A stretch of DNA of 64,000 nt from Sphagnum compactum (lineage: Eukaryota; Bryophyta; Sphagnopsida; Sphagnales): positions 20,336,001-20,400,000 of the forward strand of contig OZ234494.1 in NCBI GenBank assembly GCA_965153455.1, in the 5' to 3' direction. Each line of letters opens with the position of its first letter. Within the stretch, counting starts at the first letter, position 1. The notes beneath the pieces were generated by a model. The model was given only the letters and a program-made list of their open reading frames with translations. It was not told where the DNA came from and made no database searches. Positions 12,871 to 25,905 of this stretch are shown here, in pieces. Position numbers and translations under genes: made by a program.

Positions 12871-15800
12871 AGTAACATTACTTCCATAAAAGGATGGTTG
12901 CAAGAGTGAGTGGGCCAAAGTGTGACAAAACATTCTCACTTTTTTAGTCCAAAACAATGACTTTTCTTGTGGGTTAAAATTGACTATAAGCATTTTCTAT
13001 TGATCTTTTGATCTTTTTATCCATTTGTTTAAAGCCCAATTGGAGGTCACTTTTCCTAATATGTGCATAGAAGAGTAGCCCAAAAACCTCATTTAAAAAA
13101 TATTCTATGGACTCTTGACAAACCCCCTTTTTTAATTTTGTTCAAAAGTCCATTAAAAAAGCCCTACAAATGTCATCATGCAAAATCTTTCAAACTTAAT
13201 TTTTTCATATGTTATTTAATTAGAATCAAGTCTTAATAAACATGTCATAAGTCATTGAATTATTTCAGGGTCCATATAAAAAATTGTTGTTAAGATTATA
13301 GTTTATAATGTTCAAACTTGAAAGTCCATATCTCTCATGGTTTTCTTGATTATACAAATTTTAAAAATGCAACAAGAATATATTCAATTTGGTATCCTCA
13401 AATTAAGTCTTTATATCTAAATTTATCTATTGAATATGGTCATTATAATGACAACCATTCTGCAAAATTTGCACCCATTGAGAACATTTGCACGGACTTG
13501 AAAACTACTAAATTCTGAACATTTGATTCAGTTGCTATGGCATGTGAAATGCAACCTAGTGGGCAATTCATGGAGACAAAAACACTTGAGCTAAATTTTG
13601 AAGTCATGGATTGCAAGTGGAGGAGGTATGGGGTGAATGCACTAGTCATACTTAGACGAATGTCTGCCACTACTATGTTGAGATTAAAAGGTAGTGTCCT
13701 ACATTGTTGCAAGAAGATAATATTCCAGTCCTAACAACAAACCAAAAAGCTCACACACTTTGCAAGAGAGCCAAATTGACACACAAACAACTACCATTTG
13801 TGACACCAATGGGCCTTGGCAATCACATAGTTTTTTGATTTTGCTCAAGGCCACATCCAGGTCCATTTGTTGAGCTTCGATGAAAGAACTACTCAGACTA
13901 TTTGAAAAACATTATAATGACATCTGACCATTACATATTATGTGCTCATTGGTGCAAGATCTCACACACTATCCAAGGTTTAAAAGTTAATCAATGTAGT
14001 CAATTAGCTTATTTGAGGCAACAACTAAGTCTAGCACACTTTGAGCAATGGGATGCAGATTTTCAGCCATGGTGTGGCCATTCATTGGACAATGTTTGTT
14101 CCGTCCACATTGTTGCATTCAAGTATGTTCTCCTCATGAGTTCAAGAGAAGTTGGGGGGCATTTCAGGAGTTTGAGTTTGAGCTAATACAGGAGAGCCTA
14201 GAGGTTGAAAGTAACAACCCATGTCATCATACATGGGCCCCTAATTGTCCATAATGGCAATTCCACTTTTGTTTGGGTGCACTTTCATTTGGCAATGAAT
14301 TTCTTTTGATCCCAAGGCCACTTTCATTTCTATGCTTTTGATCCAAACTGTCCATTTAAGGTTTGGCTACCTTAGTTATGCAATGAAATCATAAAATTGG
14401 ATAGACCAGGAAAAGGAGAGGAGAAATGAAAGGTCTTATTAAATTTCAGCCCTAATCAGATGCTAACCCTAGTCCTGCTACCAAACCCTAAAATTTGGAT
14501 ACCCCAAACTTCAGAGGCTAATGGCCAACCATACCGACATGACAGAAGGCAGACGTTGGGCTACTCGCCTACCCAATCCTAAACATGGCTCACATTGCTC
14601 CAAACTTGCAACACCCATGTGGTGGAAGATTTGTGAGCTTGTAACCATGACACCCAAATTCTCCTTTCTTTTTAAGGACGTTGCTCCTCCTCACGTGCTT
14701 TGTTTGTTCTTTGCCGTCCCATATGCCCCATTGAATTTTATAAAAGCATCATTGTTGGTAGGACCACCACAGAACCCATTACAAAAAAAAGATCCACGAA
14801 CCCATCCACCCACCCACTCACAGATGATTTGTTGGGTGTGTGTTTAGTGTTTTCTGTTTTTGGTTTGAGTCGGAGAGAGGTTTGAGTTGCTGGCTAATCA
14901 CCTAGACTGCATGCATATTGATCCAAATCCTTGTGATCACTTTTCCTCTGAGATCCTTGCCTCTTCTGCTCTGCATGAGCTCATTCTTTGCATCAAAAAT
15001 CATTCTCCTTAAGCAAGTTACTTCTGCTGTTGATGAGTTTGCAATGTGCCAGTGACAAATGTCAAAGTTTTTCATATGTGTATATTGCACCCATTCTACA
15101 ATTTACAATCCATAACTTACTGACCCAACTTGTCGTGTTCATCTCTTTCTCAACACTAGAACTCATGATCTAAATAGCCTATTGTGATCTGTAATATAAT
15201 AGCCCACCACCTAAACGTCATGCAATATTCCATTCCCAACCTTTAGAGAAGTTTCACATATGCTCCTTACATGTGTTCTGCATGTGAAATGATTCTCCTT
15301 GGGCACGGATCTCACACAACCTTTGGAGGGTAATCATGTGCAATTTTCTCCAGGGGGAGGGGGTCATCAGAGAGTATGGTTTAGGATTATGGCTTTGACA
15401 AAGAGAGCACTCGAACACTGTAACTGATGTTGTCACAGTATTTAAGAGTATTTGTTGAATTGGCTTGTGATCACTACTGTTGGTTAATGTGGTTGTTGTG
15501 AGGTAAAAGAGGCGTGCTTGAATCTTGTCCCTGCACAATTTTACAAATTATTATTGAAGAGAGTGAGCAACATTTGAAGATGGAATTTGTCTCCATGAGA
15601 GCTAGAAGCAGAGCTTTTTTGAAAGATTTGTAGTTGTGAGTGCTTGGGTCCACAATTTTTCAAAGGGGTCAAAATTGAATCTCTAGTGCAAAAGCACAGC
15701 AGCCAGGTCAATCACAACAACCAAAACAAACAAACAAACAAACAAAACAAGCAAGCAAGCATTTGAAGCCATATTGTAAGAGTATATTGATAAGCACAAT

Positions 15801-16704
15801 GTGAACAAAACATGACAAGGCAAAAAAGAAGTTGTCATTAAATGAAAGAAACATTTGAAACTAGGGCAATGTGATCCTAATCATAAGAGCCAAAAGAAAA
15901 AGGGTATCAATTTTTAATGAAGAGTGCGAACAATTATAACTTTTTTTAATGTATTGTCATTTGAAAATCAAAATAATCATGGCAAGTTTTTGTGTTACGT
16001 GACTCATATGAATGTTAGGAAGTTGAAATCTAAAAAATTCATTCAATTCAATTATCTCTTAATTTTCTTAATAATGATTTGGTGATAGGAAATTACATCA
16101 CACTAAAGAAAAACACTAAATGTTACAAACATTTGCAATTTGAAAATATTAAAAATCATTTTAATTTTAATATTAAGAATTTTAAAAATCATTTAGCACA
16201 TGTAAATTAGGGTTTCTTTATTCAAAAATTTGGTATAACACATTTGGCAACGTTTTCCCAAAATTCAACAAAATCAATCAAATTTCAAAATCCCATTTTT
16301 TTTCTCAAACACTAATAAGTGACGCCAACGGGGTATTTCATGTAATTGATTTGGAAATCATAATTATAATTCAATGTAGAAGAAAATGAGCCATGAATAA
16401 TGAACATATTTTGAAAGTTGATAATTTTTATATAAACAAGGAAATAGGGCTAGTTTTAGTATCACAAAATAATGAAATAGTATGTTGGGGACATAATGTG
16501 ATTCATATTCATTAGATCATGGGTGTGCTCATTTATTTATATATTTATTTTTAAAAAAACCATATCATTGGCCCATCAAGCAATTTTTTTGGAACATTGA
16601 GCACTACCCAATGGAAGCACCTCTTTGGACCCCAAGATGCAAAATAGATTCAAATGTCTTCCTAAACAACCTACCTTTTCAGTTTCTGTATATGAGAGTT
16701 GAAC
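12871..16704. other. Non-coding stretch with short unrecognised open frames
   Basis: Several frames of 60-108 codons occur (13318-13734, 13902-14254, 14521-14885) with no motif I recognise; some may be worn gene or transposon fragments. 15721-15765 is a CAAA/CAAG-type microsatellite. 15950-16340 shows weak similarity to 36595-36960, perhaps one more old dispersed repeat. Confidence 0.4.
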
Positions 16705-16970
16705 TTTGGGCAAACCATATGGGATAAAATTGAGGTGCTATTGGGAATGCCCTAGGGAATAACTTGGGAACTTGGGGAACCTCAAGGGAACATGATGAGA
16801 ACATGTTGAGAACACATTGGGAACAAGTAAGGAAAACTTTAAAATAATTGCCCCCACCTCACCCCCAAAAGGAAAAAACAGGGCCCATCACGAGTGCATG
16901 CTGAGCCTTTGCATTGGCTGCATGAAATTTCTATTTTCAAAACTGTTTGTCACCATTTTTGGCGTGAGCT
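16705..16970 (+). repeat. Dispersed repeat, copy 2 of 2
   Basis: Matches 4775-4985 in direct orientation. This copy carries an extra local expansion at about 16750-16830 made of GGGAAC / GAGAAC units (for example GGGAACATGATGAGAACATG). Non-coding. Confidence 0.5.
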
Positions 16971-17158
16971 AAGGGCAGGGGCAGAAATTTGAGGACATAA
17001 TGATGAGATATTGGACCAATGCCCAACACATTTAATAAGAAGTCGCAAAAAAATTCATTCAAAACCTTTTTATTGATTTATGAAAAAGTTAGTTTGGGGC
17101 CAAAAAAAACCCATGTAAAATCATGAAAAAAATATTTTGGGCTAAAGAACACACTATT

Positions 17159-17202
17159 GGGGGAGGGGAGGGGAGGGGAGGGGGGGTGGTGGTGGGGGGG
17201 GA
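17159..17202 (+). repeat. G-rich tract with quadruplex potential
   Basis: Successive GGGGA units followed by GGGGGGTGGTGGTGGGGGGGG give well over four runs of three or more guanines with one-base spacers. Such sequence can form an intramolecular G-quadruplex on the + strand. It lies in otherwise AT-rich DNA with no gene nearby. Confidence 0.9.
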
Positions 17203-20200
17203 GACTAAACCAAATTGAAGAATCTTACTTATTGAAATGTTAGTCTAACATGAACAAGATATATCATTTTATTCTTTCTTGGCCCCATTGAATTCATTCG
17301 TCACATTGTTCATAGATGTACTTCATATGACTTGATTGAAAGGCTGGACTCAACAAAATATTCGTCGTTTTTGTTTTTATGATATTCTTATTCCCATTTT
17401 TGAAATTATCAATTTTTTTGCATGTTGTAAATAAATTCTTCAATCCAATAAAGATAATGAACCACAATGTATTGTACTATTAGACCTAGAGTATACGAAA
17501 AGTTTACATTCTCTTAAATTAATCATCTATTTATGAAGGAATGTAGTTTGTTTGTTTTGTTTTTCACATTGAGATCTCTCAAATCATGACACCTCTTGTC
17601 ACACTCTTGGTATTGTTGGAAAGCACTCAATGTGTAGGGTGCATTGAGTCGGTTTCATAATGTTTAGACCTATGGTGGAGAAGTTATTGAATATTGAACA
17701 GAATTTGAATTGAAAATTTATTTAAATCAAAATGAAAAAATTATAGGGGAATTTGAGTGCATTCTTAATATTTTGGAAAGTCCTTAGTGAGTAGGATTTA
17801 ATGAAAATGATTTGGAAAAAAAAAGACCTATGCTATGCTGTAGGAGATATTGAAATTTGAATAGTTTTTGTCATTGGAAATTCAATTAAATCACACAAAA
17901 TGATTATCGAAGGAAAAGTTAGTTGGGTAATAAGTTCACACTTGAGCCAATGGTACACGCTACACTAGTAAGGTTTGATTTTGCAACAAATAGAGCAAAT
18001 TCAATGACTAGTGGGTTTACTGAATTGTTCTTCAACAACTTTGACATCAATAAATCATCATGGTGGTTGTTCTTCAAAGTCAATTGATCACAATGATCAC
18101 TTTTGGAACTATCCCTTGTCTTAAATAAAGATACACTAAACCTTGTGAAGTTCACAATCTATTTTGCATGGTGCATTTGCATGGTTCTTTGTGTATTGCA
18201 AGATTGCATGGAATATCAACAATCACAAACTATTAGAACATGAATCGTCTTACCATTTCAATTTGTCTTCAAGACCCCTCTTCTATGAATATATTCACAA
18301 TTGACTTGCATACCTATAAAGCAAATCCTTAACCAAAGCATCACACCTTCAACTGATGATAAATAATGTCAAATTTCATAATCACAACATGTTCAATTCA
18401 CATATATCACAAATGATCAAAACTTTAAAATGTCTTTTTCTCACACATACATTATTCAAATAAAATAATCGAACATTCCCTTTAAAAGGGTTTTCTAATA
18501 TGTATGCATTAAGACTTGGAATTTTGAAATATATATTATATTTTATTATATTTCATTTTGACGTGGGCCATAAATTCAGTTTAATGTCTTTGTTGTTTTT
18601 TTGGAGATGGGGATTTTTGCTCCATATACCTTCATATTCTGAAGGTTGAATATAAGTGGAAGCGAGACCAAAGCATAACAAAAATTGGTAGAAGTATAAA
18701 GATAGGATGAGACAAAGCACAAGACTTACTAGACAAAATGTGATGACGATGATGCCCGAATACACTGATTGTACATCCTCGGGCTACCACCCTCAAATTA
18801 GGGGAGGCCTTTGGGAGCAAGCCTTTGATTGTACATAAAGTTTCATAGAAATTTTTGAGTTTTCAACAAATTTAGCAGAGTTCTAACTTTTACAGAATTG
18901 TGCTTTTTTTTTAATAAGCAAAACCTCCTCGATGACAAAGAAAGTATAAAAAAGCTTTGGCTTTCAGATCATGGGAGCAAAGCTAGGTGCTGGTAATTCT
19001 GGTAATGTTGCAGGTGTGGCAATCAAGAGCATTCAGAATAATGCCATGCATTATTTTAAGATTACGGGGCTGATCCATGCCAGCTCAAAACTGACTAATC
19101 TTATCCATCTAGTGAGTGATTTTAGGAAGATCAAATTCCCTGGTGGGAAGAACATGCAAGCATCATGAGTCAATGTGCAAAGTAACAGCAATTTCAGCTT
19201 CTATAAAAGAAAAAGAGTTTTGAGGAATCACATGTTGCTGAAGATCAAAATGATATTGGATGCATTGGAAATCTATTTATTATTTTCACATTGCCCGGTA
19301 AACAATTGTGCAGTTTTAAAATATTGAGTAAACTAGGCACTTGTATCTGGCTTGATCACTTTGATCTTCTGTGCGTTGTCTAATCTTGAACAGTGTACAC
19401 TGTGGTCAGCAAACCATTTGTCAAGTACAATAAATTTTTATTCAAAGCTTTTAACTTAGATAACGTGATGAAACCCCGGTAAACTTGATTAAACAAAGCA
19501 CCCAGCAAAGGGGGAAAAGGAGGAACAAAGAGAGAGGATCCAAGTCTGAGCCAGAGAAGCAAAACCCAAAGTGAATCACGAAGGGACAAAGGGAACAAAT
19601 CATGTTCCAAAGCCCCCCCACCCATCGCAAGAAGCAGATCTGAAAAAGAAAGGAATGAAAAACTTGAAAAAACAATAAGCTTCGAAGAACCCTAGCCTGC
19701 AATGATGACACATCTCACAATAGAAGCGACTTGAGCTCTCTGCATAGCTAACACTTTGTCACTCAAATGGTTATAATCAATTGACATATACGACTTGAAG
19801 GAAAGAAAAATCTTTGCAAAGTTGTTTGAGAAATTGAACATGAATAATCAATTTCAAAACATCTCGCAACTTTTCAAACATAATGTTTACAATTTTGTCT
19901 TAACTTAGTGTTGCTCTAGCATTAGTTTAGGCAACAAGATCTATTGTGGTCGATACAAGTTATGTACTACTATCCTAAAAAGACTTCCCAAAAAAATCAT
20001 TTGATGATAATTCAAGAATATGTTACAATTTAGATAATTAATAATATTTCAGATTGAATTTAGAAGGATTCGAATTTGGATATTTTAATAGCGAGCCTCT
20101 AATAATTATTCCATATTACAATTTACAAATATATGGAGTAAATGCATAATAGTGCATATATGTATGTCAATAAAAAGAAAGAAAAAATTAGACATCAACT

Positions 20201-21413
20201 CCAAAAAAAATTGTACTTGGTTAGAATAAATACATAAAGCTTTCCAATTTAAATCAAGCAAGATCTATGTGCTTTTTCTAAATACCGTACCTACAACTGA
20301 TGTTCAGCAAAAAATAAATTTGCAAATGTTCTAGCTGAAAAAAATAGAAATAAAAATATTGCAATTTGTTGAAATTGTTGAAATTGTTGAAAAATTCAAT
20401 TTGGAAACTGTCAATTTTTTTTCTAAAATAAATAAATATTTGGTACAAAGAAATGCCAAACATCCATCTAAGGTACAATACGCATAACCCTAGCTAAATG
20501 TGAAATTGGGGTTTTGTGCTTCATGTGGATTGATGCTAGTTGTTCACTCTTCTCCTTCTATGGAAAACAATTTTGTCCTTCATAATTGTTGTTTGGTAAA
20601 CATGGGTTTATTTTTTCAAGTCTCTTAAACCTCATTCTTTTAGCTATTATATTTGCAAGAATAATAATGCAGCTTCGTTCCATAATGAGTTGACAGGAGA
20701 ATTAATATCTGGAATGTGTCTACGACATCTATAAAATAGTGCCCATGTAACTCTGGGAAAAACACTTTATGTTAAAATTTAACATTACATGTATCAAAGA
20801 GGATATTGTTTGGGGTATTCTGGGAGGGATAATAGTTTTTTACCACCTTATTATTAGGTCTAATTTTTTTAATATCCATATGTTTAAGTCACCTTAAATT
20901 TAATTAAAATTTTATGTTTGTGTTGAATTTTAGTATCATATATTTGTTTAAATTTTTGGTTTTAGTTTAAATCATAAGGAGTGATCAGGGATTCATAGTC
21001 TATTCACACATGCTCGTTTGTACAAATCAAACCATCATTGAGCATAAAACAAAAATCGTAAGACAATTTATCATCAAGTTCTTGGAAATGGATCTAAGCA
21101 ACATTCACTAACTCGTGTAGGAAACTTCCATGGTAGCCCCTTCATGACATTACTTTCCTCTTTTTTTTTTCTTTTTTTTTTTTTCCAAAAATTAAAATTA
21201 AACTCAAAACTTTAGGGATTGTAAATCAAATTTTGAGTCATAAAAAATAATTGAACTTATTAATAATTAATACTTAAGTCCTTTATACATGTATGCCATA
21301 TTTTTTATTTTAAAAAAGAAACTTAAGATAAATGCTATATTTATATCTTGGTTTTGAGAATAAACATGATCTTATTGTATAACCAATTGAATTATAATTT
21401 TCATCTTATACTT
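17203..21413. other. Gene-poor stretch
   Basis: No convincing gene. The 65-codon frame at 18971-19168 (starting MGAKLGAGNSGNVAG) has a more protein-like composition than its neighbours but matches nothing I know. 21158-21186 is a poly-T tract. Confidence 0.4.
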
Positions 21414-21833
21414 TTAGTCATGTAGTTTTTCAATTCCAAAAGGAGTGTTTTCCTCTTCCCTGTAACTAAAGCCACAAAGAAACTGAATCATTTGTCTTTG
21501 AGAACTTTTGAACTTTTCTTGTTCTTCCATGAGGCTTTGTTGGCTTTTATATGGAAGAGAAAGGCAATGAGACATTGTAATTTTCCCTTGAAATGTTTCT
21601 CCATCCTCTCTGACAAAATTATTGTTTGAAGCATGTGAACATTCAGATTTTGTAAACCTTGTCGTCACCTCTGGAAGCTGGATATGTTTTTGTTGCCTCT
21701 TCCATTTGCTTTCAAGAATGGAGACAGTTGTTGGTGTGTGTCCAATCAGACTATTGCTCGAATATTCATCCCGCCTCCCCATGTTACCCCTAGCATCTTG
21801 CAACTCTTCCAGAAGCCATAACAACCTTAGCAC
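21414..21833 (-). CDS. Possible coding exon, unrecognised protein
   Basis: A 139-codon open frame ends at a TGA. It is preceded in frame by a few more codons (around IFLVV) back to a stop near 21850, so if real it is more likely a 3' exon than a whole gene. The composition is balanced and hydrophilic (LEELQDARGN, EEQEKFKSSQRQ, SYREEENTPFGIEKLHD), unlike the Phe/Lys/Asn-rich translations of the surrounding AT-rich DNA. I recognise no domain, signal peptide or membrane segment. It could equally be a worn gene remnant or chance. The neighbourhood (21.4-23.6 kb) is less AT-rich than average. Confidence 0.3.
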   Translation of the reverse strand: MLRLLWLLEELQDARGNMGRRDEYSSNSLIGHTPTTVSILESKWKRQQKHIQLPEVTTRFTKSECSHASNNNFVREDGETFQGKITMSHCLSLPYKSQQSLMEEQEKFKSSQRQMIQFLCGFSYREEENTPFGIEKLHD

Positions 21834-24060
21834 AACCAGAAAAATCTACCTGCTAGCATCAAATTCTGTTTCCTCCTTTGGCATTTGCAATTATGGTGAA
21901 CTTCATTGTGATTCAATGTTGGAGCTAAACATTCTGGCTCCACATCTCACTACAATTGTGTGATCATGGTTGTCCCCACCATTTTGTTCCACCTTACTAT
22001 GAACCATTCTATAAGAATTGTATAACGTTGACGTCAGTTGATACATCTTGTCCTACCTCCCCAAGAAGGTGCTGAATTGGGGTGGTATCCTTCAATAATG
22101 GGCAATCCTCACATCGGGTGCAAGTTGGTTTCAATTATTGCTGTTTAATTCTGAATTTGGATCTCTCTCACCCATTTGGAGCACTTATTAATTGCTTGCC
22201 ACACAATTGTAGAGCAGTCACCATGGATGATGCATAGCCAGTGGCAATGCAGTTCTGATAGATGGGTCCATTTTGTGGTTGTGGTATAGACATTGGACAA
22301 AGCTATGTTCCAATACAATTGCTGATTGATGTTTCCAAAATCTGATATTTTGCATATATATATGACCAATTTTGAACTTTGAATCCCACAATTGGTGGTG
22401 CTTCAGCTAGAAGGTAGAATTGTCAGATTTCAACACATCTGGCAGAACCACATGCACCTAGAGTTGGGATTTGAAATGCACTGGGAATGTAGAAGGAATC
22501 ATAGGGACTGAGAGGAAATCACTATTGCTGTCTTAGAAAGGCCTCCTATGCAGCAAACTGGTCATGCACTAGCCTTGGTTCCTTGCTTCCTGGAGATCTA
22601 TTTTGCGTGACTGATCTCTCAACTGTGGCTGTAAGTCTGTGTAATTCAACTTGCCTGTTAGCTGAGGCCTTCAATACTGTCCCATGTCTTCACACCCAGC
22701 CAGGCTCTTTGATGTTGGGACCAAATTTTGCATTTTGCTGAGGAGGTGTCTGTGCATGACTCTGAAAAGGGCCACTTACAAAAACAAAGAAGTCCCATGT
22801 TTTTAAGGTTCTCTATCTCCTATGACTTGCATCTTGAGGAAATTGATCATGGAATTGAATCATCTGTTGAGGAGCACTCCATCCACAGCAGCCTAAAGAT
22901 TTTCAGTGATTGGAAAAACTATTGAGGTGAATTTGGATTGGATTGATTCCCTTTGAGTGTAAGGTTGAGCAGCTGAAAAAACTATACCTGTATTCATGAG
23001 TTCATGCATTAAAATCCCCTTGCCCACATAGGTGCACCATATATAAAGAAATGTGCTAGCACTTACCATCAGTATCGCATCGTTGCTGCCTTCTAACACA
23101 TGGCAGCACTCCCGCCTTACTCTTGAAGACAAAATGTCAGCTGCTCTCCAGTGGAAACTAACTACCTTCATAAGGAGCACATGGCAGACATTTCAAATCC
23201 TACCTTCTTTTCTCAAAAACTACAGGAACCCCAGGATTACAAACTTCTGATAGTGGACTGGGTTTAGGGTTTAGGACAATCCTGGGCAAAGCTGGATTGC
23301 TTACACAGGCAATGAGAACCTTGGGACACTACTCTGCAGATGAATACAAATTGCCTCTTTGAACTTGTGAGTACTACTACATACCAGTGTGTGTAAGGTG
23401 CTGCACTAGTAATGCTCTCTAACCCTAATTCATGAGCACTAGGTTTTACAGAGTAATATGCAAATTTCTCAAAGTTTTCAGAGAATTGAAAGAGCTTTCT
23501 GCAAAACTGGTGAGACAAATGAGTAGGAAAATGAGAACTCCCCGTGTGCAGAAGTTCCTAGATTTGTTGTAGAACTTCAACATCATGTGCTAGAGTATGC
23601 ATCCATCCCCTTGAGTATAACGTTGCGGAGTTCTTTGTATGATTGTTTGCTCATTAGATCATCTTCCTCTGACCTTCAAGTCTACCTCCAAGAGATGAAT
23701 GAACTCTGACCTTCAAGACCACAGTTGCTGGCGGTGTGGATTGCAGTGCTTAGGGTTTAGGTAGGCTCCACAAGTCTAGTGAGTCTCGTGATCATTTCGC
23801 TCCTTCCTCGATCCTGTCACGGCAACCAAATCCCCATGCATGGATGATGTCAAGTATGATATCAAAAGAGAAGAAGAAGAAGAAGAAGAACATGGGTTGT
23901 TGAAATTTGTAAAGACAGCCAGACAGTGCTCTAGGAAGAAGCGCCGGGCATTATTGTTGATGTCCATGAGGAGCTGATATTTTTTCTGTCGTTTCTGGCA
24001 ATCGGAGAAGCACTGCAAGAGCGTTTGAGGACAAAGTGTTTACGTAAACGTGAGAAACGC
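21834..24060. other. Upstream region of the + strand metallothionein gene
   Basis: More complex and less AT-rich than the flanks, but with no gene I can recognise; frames are under 100 codons. It contains telomere-like motifs at 23260-23275 (GGGTTTAGGGTTTAGG) and 23752-23760, and a (GAA)n microsatellite at 23868-23890. Confidence 0.4.
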
Positions 24061-24069
24061 AAATTGCTC

Positions 24070-24556
24070 TGTGGTCCAATCGCGGTGACGTTCTCCCACC
24101 ACCCTCTAGCAGCTAGCTAACCATAGGGCACTGCGGGCGGGCCCCGGCGTTGGCTTGTACCAACCCACTGCAGTAGCAACAAAAACGGACTCTGATTTTT
24201 TCCAAGGCATCTTGAAGTGATCGAGTCTGCAAAGCAAAGTGCAACTAGAATTAGTCCGATCATCGCCCGCTGCTGCCGGGACCCACTTGAGAAAATGTGT
24301 GATCAGTAGCAGGAGAAGCCAAGCATTGGATACAAGAAAGATTCCGCCTCATCCCTCTTCCCGTCCTTACATTACGCCGGCCCAGCATAATAAAGCCCGA
24401 TCGCTTCTTCATTGCAATACCATCGCACTGCAACATTTGTAATCCCCATCCCACTTCTCTCTCCACTCCTCCACTGCACTCCGTCGCTTGCACAGTGCCT
24501 TTGTTTTTTCTTGAGTCTCGAAGTCCTCCTCCTCCTCCTCATCATCATCAGCCATC
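24070..24556 (+). promoter_or_regulatory. Promoter and 5' leader of the + strand metallothionein gene
   Basis: A CCAAT box lies at about 24076. I find no canonical TATA box; the nearest AT-rich candidate is CATAATAAAG at 24386-24395. The leader from about 24430 is pyrimidine-rich and holds TGCACTC at 24475-24481, which fits the metal-response-element core TGCRCNC known from animal metallothioneins; its relevance in plants is uncertain. A (CCT)n then (ATC)n tract (24523-24556) runs up to the start codon, with A at -3. Confidence 0.45.
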
Positions 24557-25769
24557 ATGTCTTGCGGTAACTGCAATTGCTGTGCCAAGTGCGGGTGCAA
24601 GGCCACCTGCACGTGAGTACTAGTTCTAATTCTATACCCTCCTCAAGACTCATCATTCATGTCCTCTGCACTGCAGTACATACTGTCAATTCTTTGCTTC
24701 TTGTTGCTTTGTGATGCTTGTTGTTGCTTCATGCAATTCATTTGGGAATTGGGAATTCGCACTAGTTAGTGTCCAGATGTTTGTTGGTTTGTCCATGGCA
24801 ACGATCAAGAGTACTCGATCTTGAATACTTGATCTTAAGTAGTGCTGTCTTGTGGAGTGTACAGTATGAAAGAAACAATTGCCTCAAGTTGGGTGTATAG
24901 ATCTCGATTCTTGCGCATGAATGTCAAGGTTCACTCTTGCACGGGATGGTACTCTGACAAGGTCAGCCCTCATGTGTACTCAAATGAGGACTAATTACGT
25001 GATTCTTTTCTCTGTGCAGATGCGAGAATTCGTTTTCTGAGGCCGGCTCCCCTGACATGAGGTATTGTCCCCGCTCATGCATCCTGTTCTTCATGGGGTC
25101 CCTGTCTTGCTGCTTCTAGACCACCAAATCCTGTTTTCTATCATCATGTCTGGGGGTAATTTGTTGTGTCTGTCTGCTTGCCCCAAACTCAATCCACACA
25201 GCAATCAATTGGAGCACTTGATCTGAACTTAGTTCTCACATTCGAGTGGGATCATGGATTGGGTCATCGTGGTTCTCTGCATGTGTAAATTCTCTGGGGG
25301 ACGTTCAGGAATGAGATGTATATGCAACTTGGTTTTTGTGTACCTGCATATTCTATACGGGAGGCATCCGATCTGAGAGCCAAACCATCCGATGTTGATG
25401 GTTTTCTGGAAGTGATTGAGTGCTGATAATAGATCCTGATCTGCAGAACTTAGAAATCATCTGGGATCCTTTTGGTAGTTGTTAGCTGATCATCAGGCAC
25501 ATGTATCCGTTTCATTAGCAAATCTGTGGCACACGAAATCATGCACACATATTACGATACTAAACCAAACCTACTGACATGTCGAGTGCAATTCTTTGTG
25601 CAGCTTCACCGTGGCCGGCGAGACCGGGAAATGCGGCAACTGCTCATGCCCGGCAGGCACCTGTGCCAAGGGAAACAACGAGAGTATGACTGTCTCCGGC
25701 TCAGATGACACTGGAAAGTGCGGCAATTGCAACTGCCCACCAGGCACATGCGCCAACAACAAGGATTGA
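24557..25769 (+). CDS. Plant metallothionein, atypical three-cluster form (87 aa)
   Basis: Metallothioneins are small cytosolic Cys-rich proteins that bind Zn, Cu and Cd. The predicted CDS is join(24557..24612, 25020..25061, 25604..25769). The donors are GTGAGT and GTATTG, the acceptors TGTGCAG and TTGTGCAG; both introns (407 and 542 bp) are in phase 2. Cluster 1 (residues 3-20) has eight Cys as C-x2-C-x-CC-x2-C-x-C-x3-C-x-C. After a short linker come two matching four-Cys modules, KCGNCSCPAGTCA and KCGNCNCPPGTCA (C-x2-C-x-C-x4-C), each preceded by a TV[AS]G...TGK stretch. The total is 16 Cys, with no aromatic residue among the clusters and no His. Plant types 1-3 have two clusters and type 4 (Ec) three, with conserved His that are absent here, so it fits no standard type well. 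The start is the first ATG after the leader. Membership in the metallothionein class is strong; the metal preference is unknown. Confidence 0.85.
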
Positions 25770-25899
25770 AAGCAGTTCAGAGCTGGATTCTATAATATCT
25801 TCATCAGCAACAACAACAACAACAATAACAGAATCAGAGATTGGTTACAAAATCAGTAATAAGTCTTGAAAACAATAATCAAGCGTGATGGGTAGGATT

Positions 25900-25905
25900 A
25901 ATAAA
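25900..25905 (+). promoter_or_regulatory. Likely polyadenylation signal, + strand metallothionein
   Basis: AATAAA lies about 130 bp past the TGA, within a sequence that otherwise shows only CAA repeats (25808-25828). A second AATAAA occurs near 26275. Confidence 0.45.

Noticed and set aside
14521-14885. Overlapping 108- and 61-codon open frames
   Set aside because: Two frames over the same DNA with no known domain and no sign that either is preferred.
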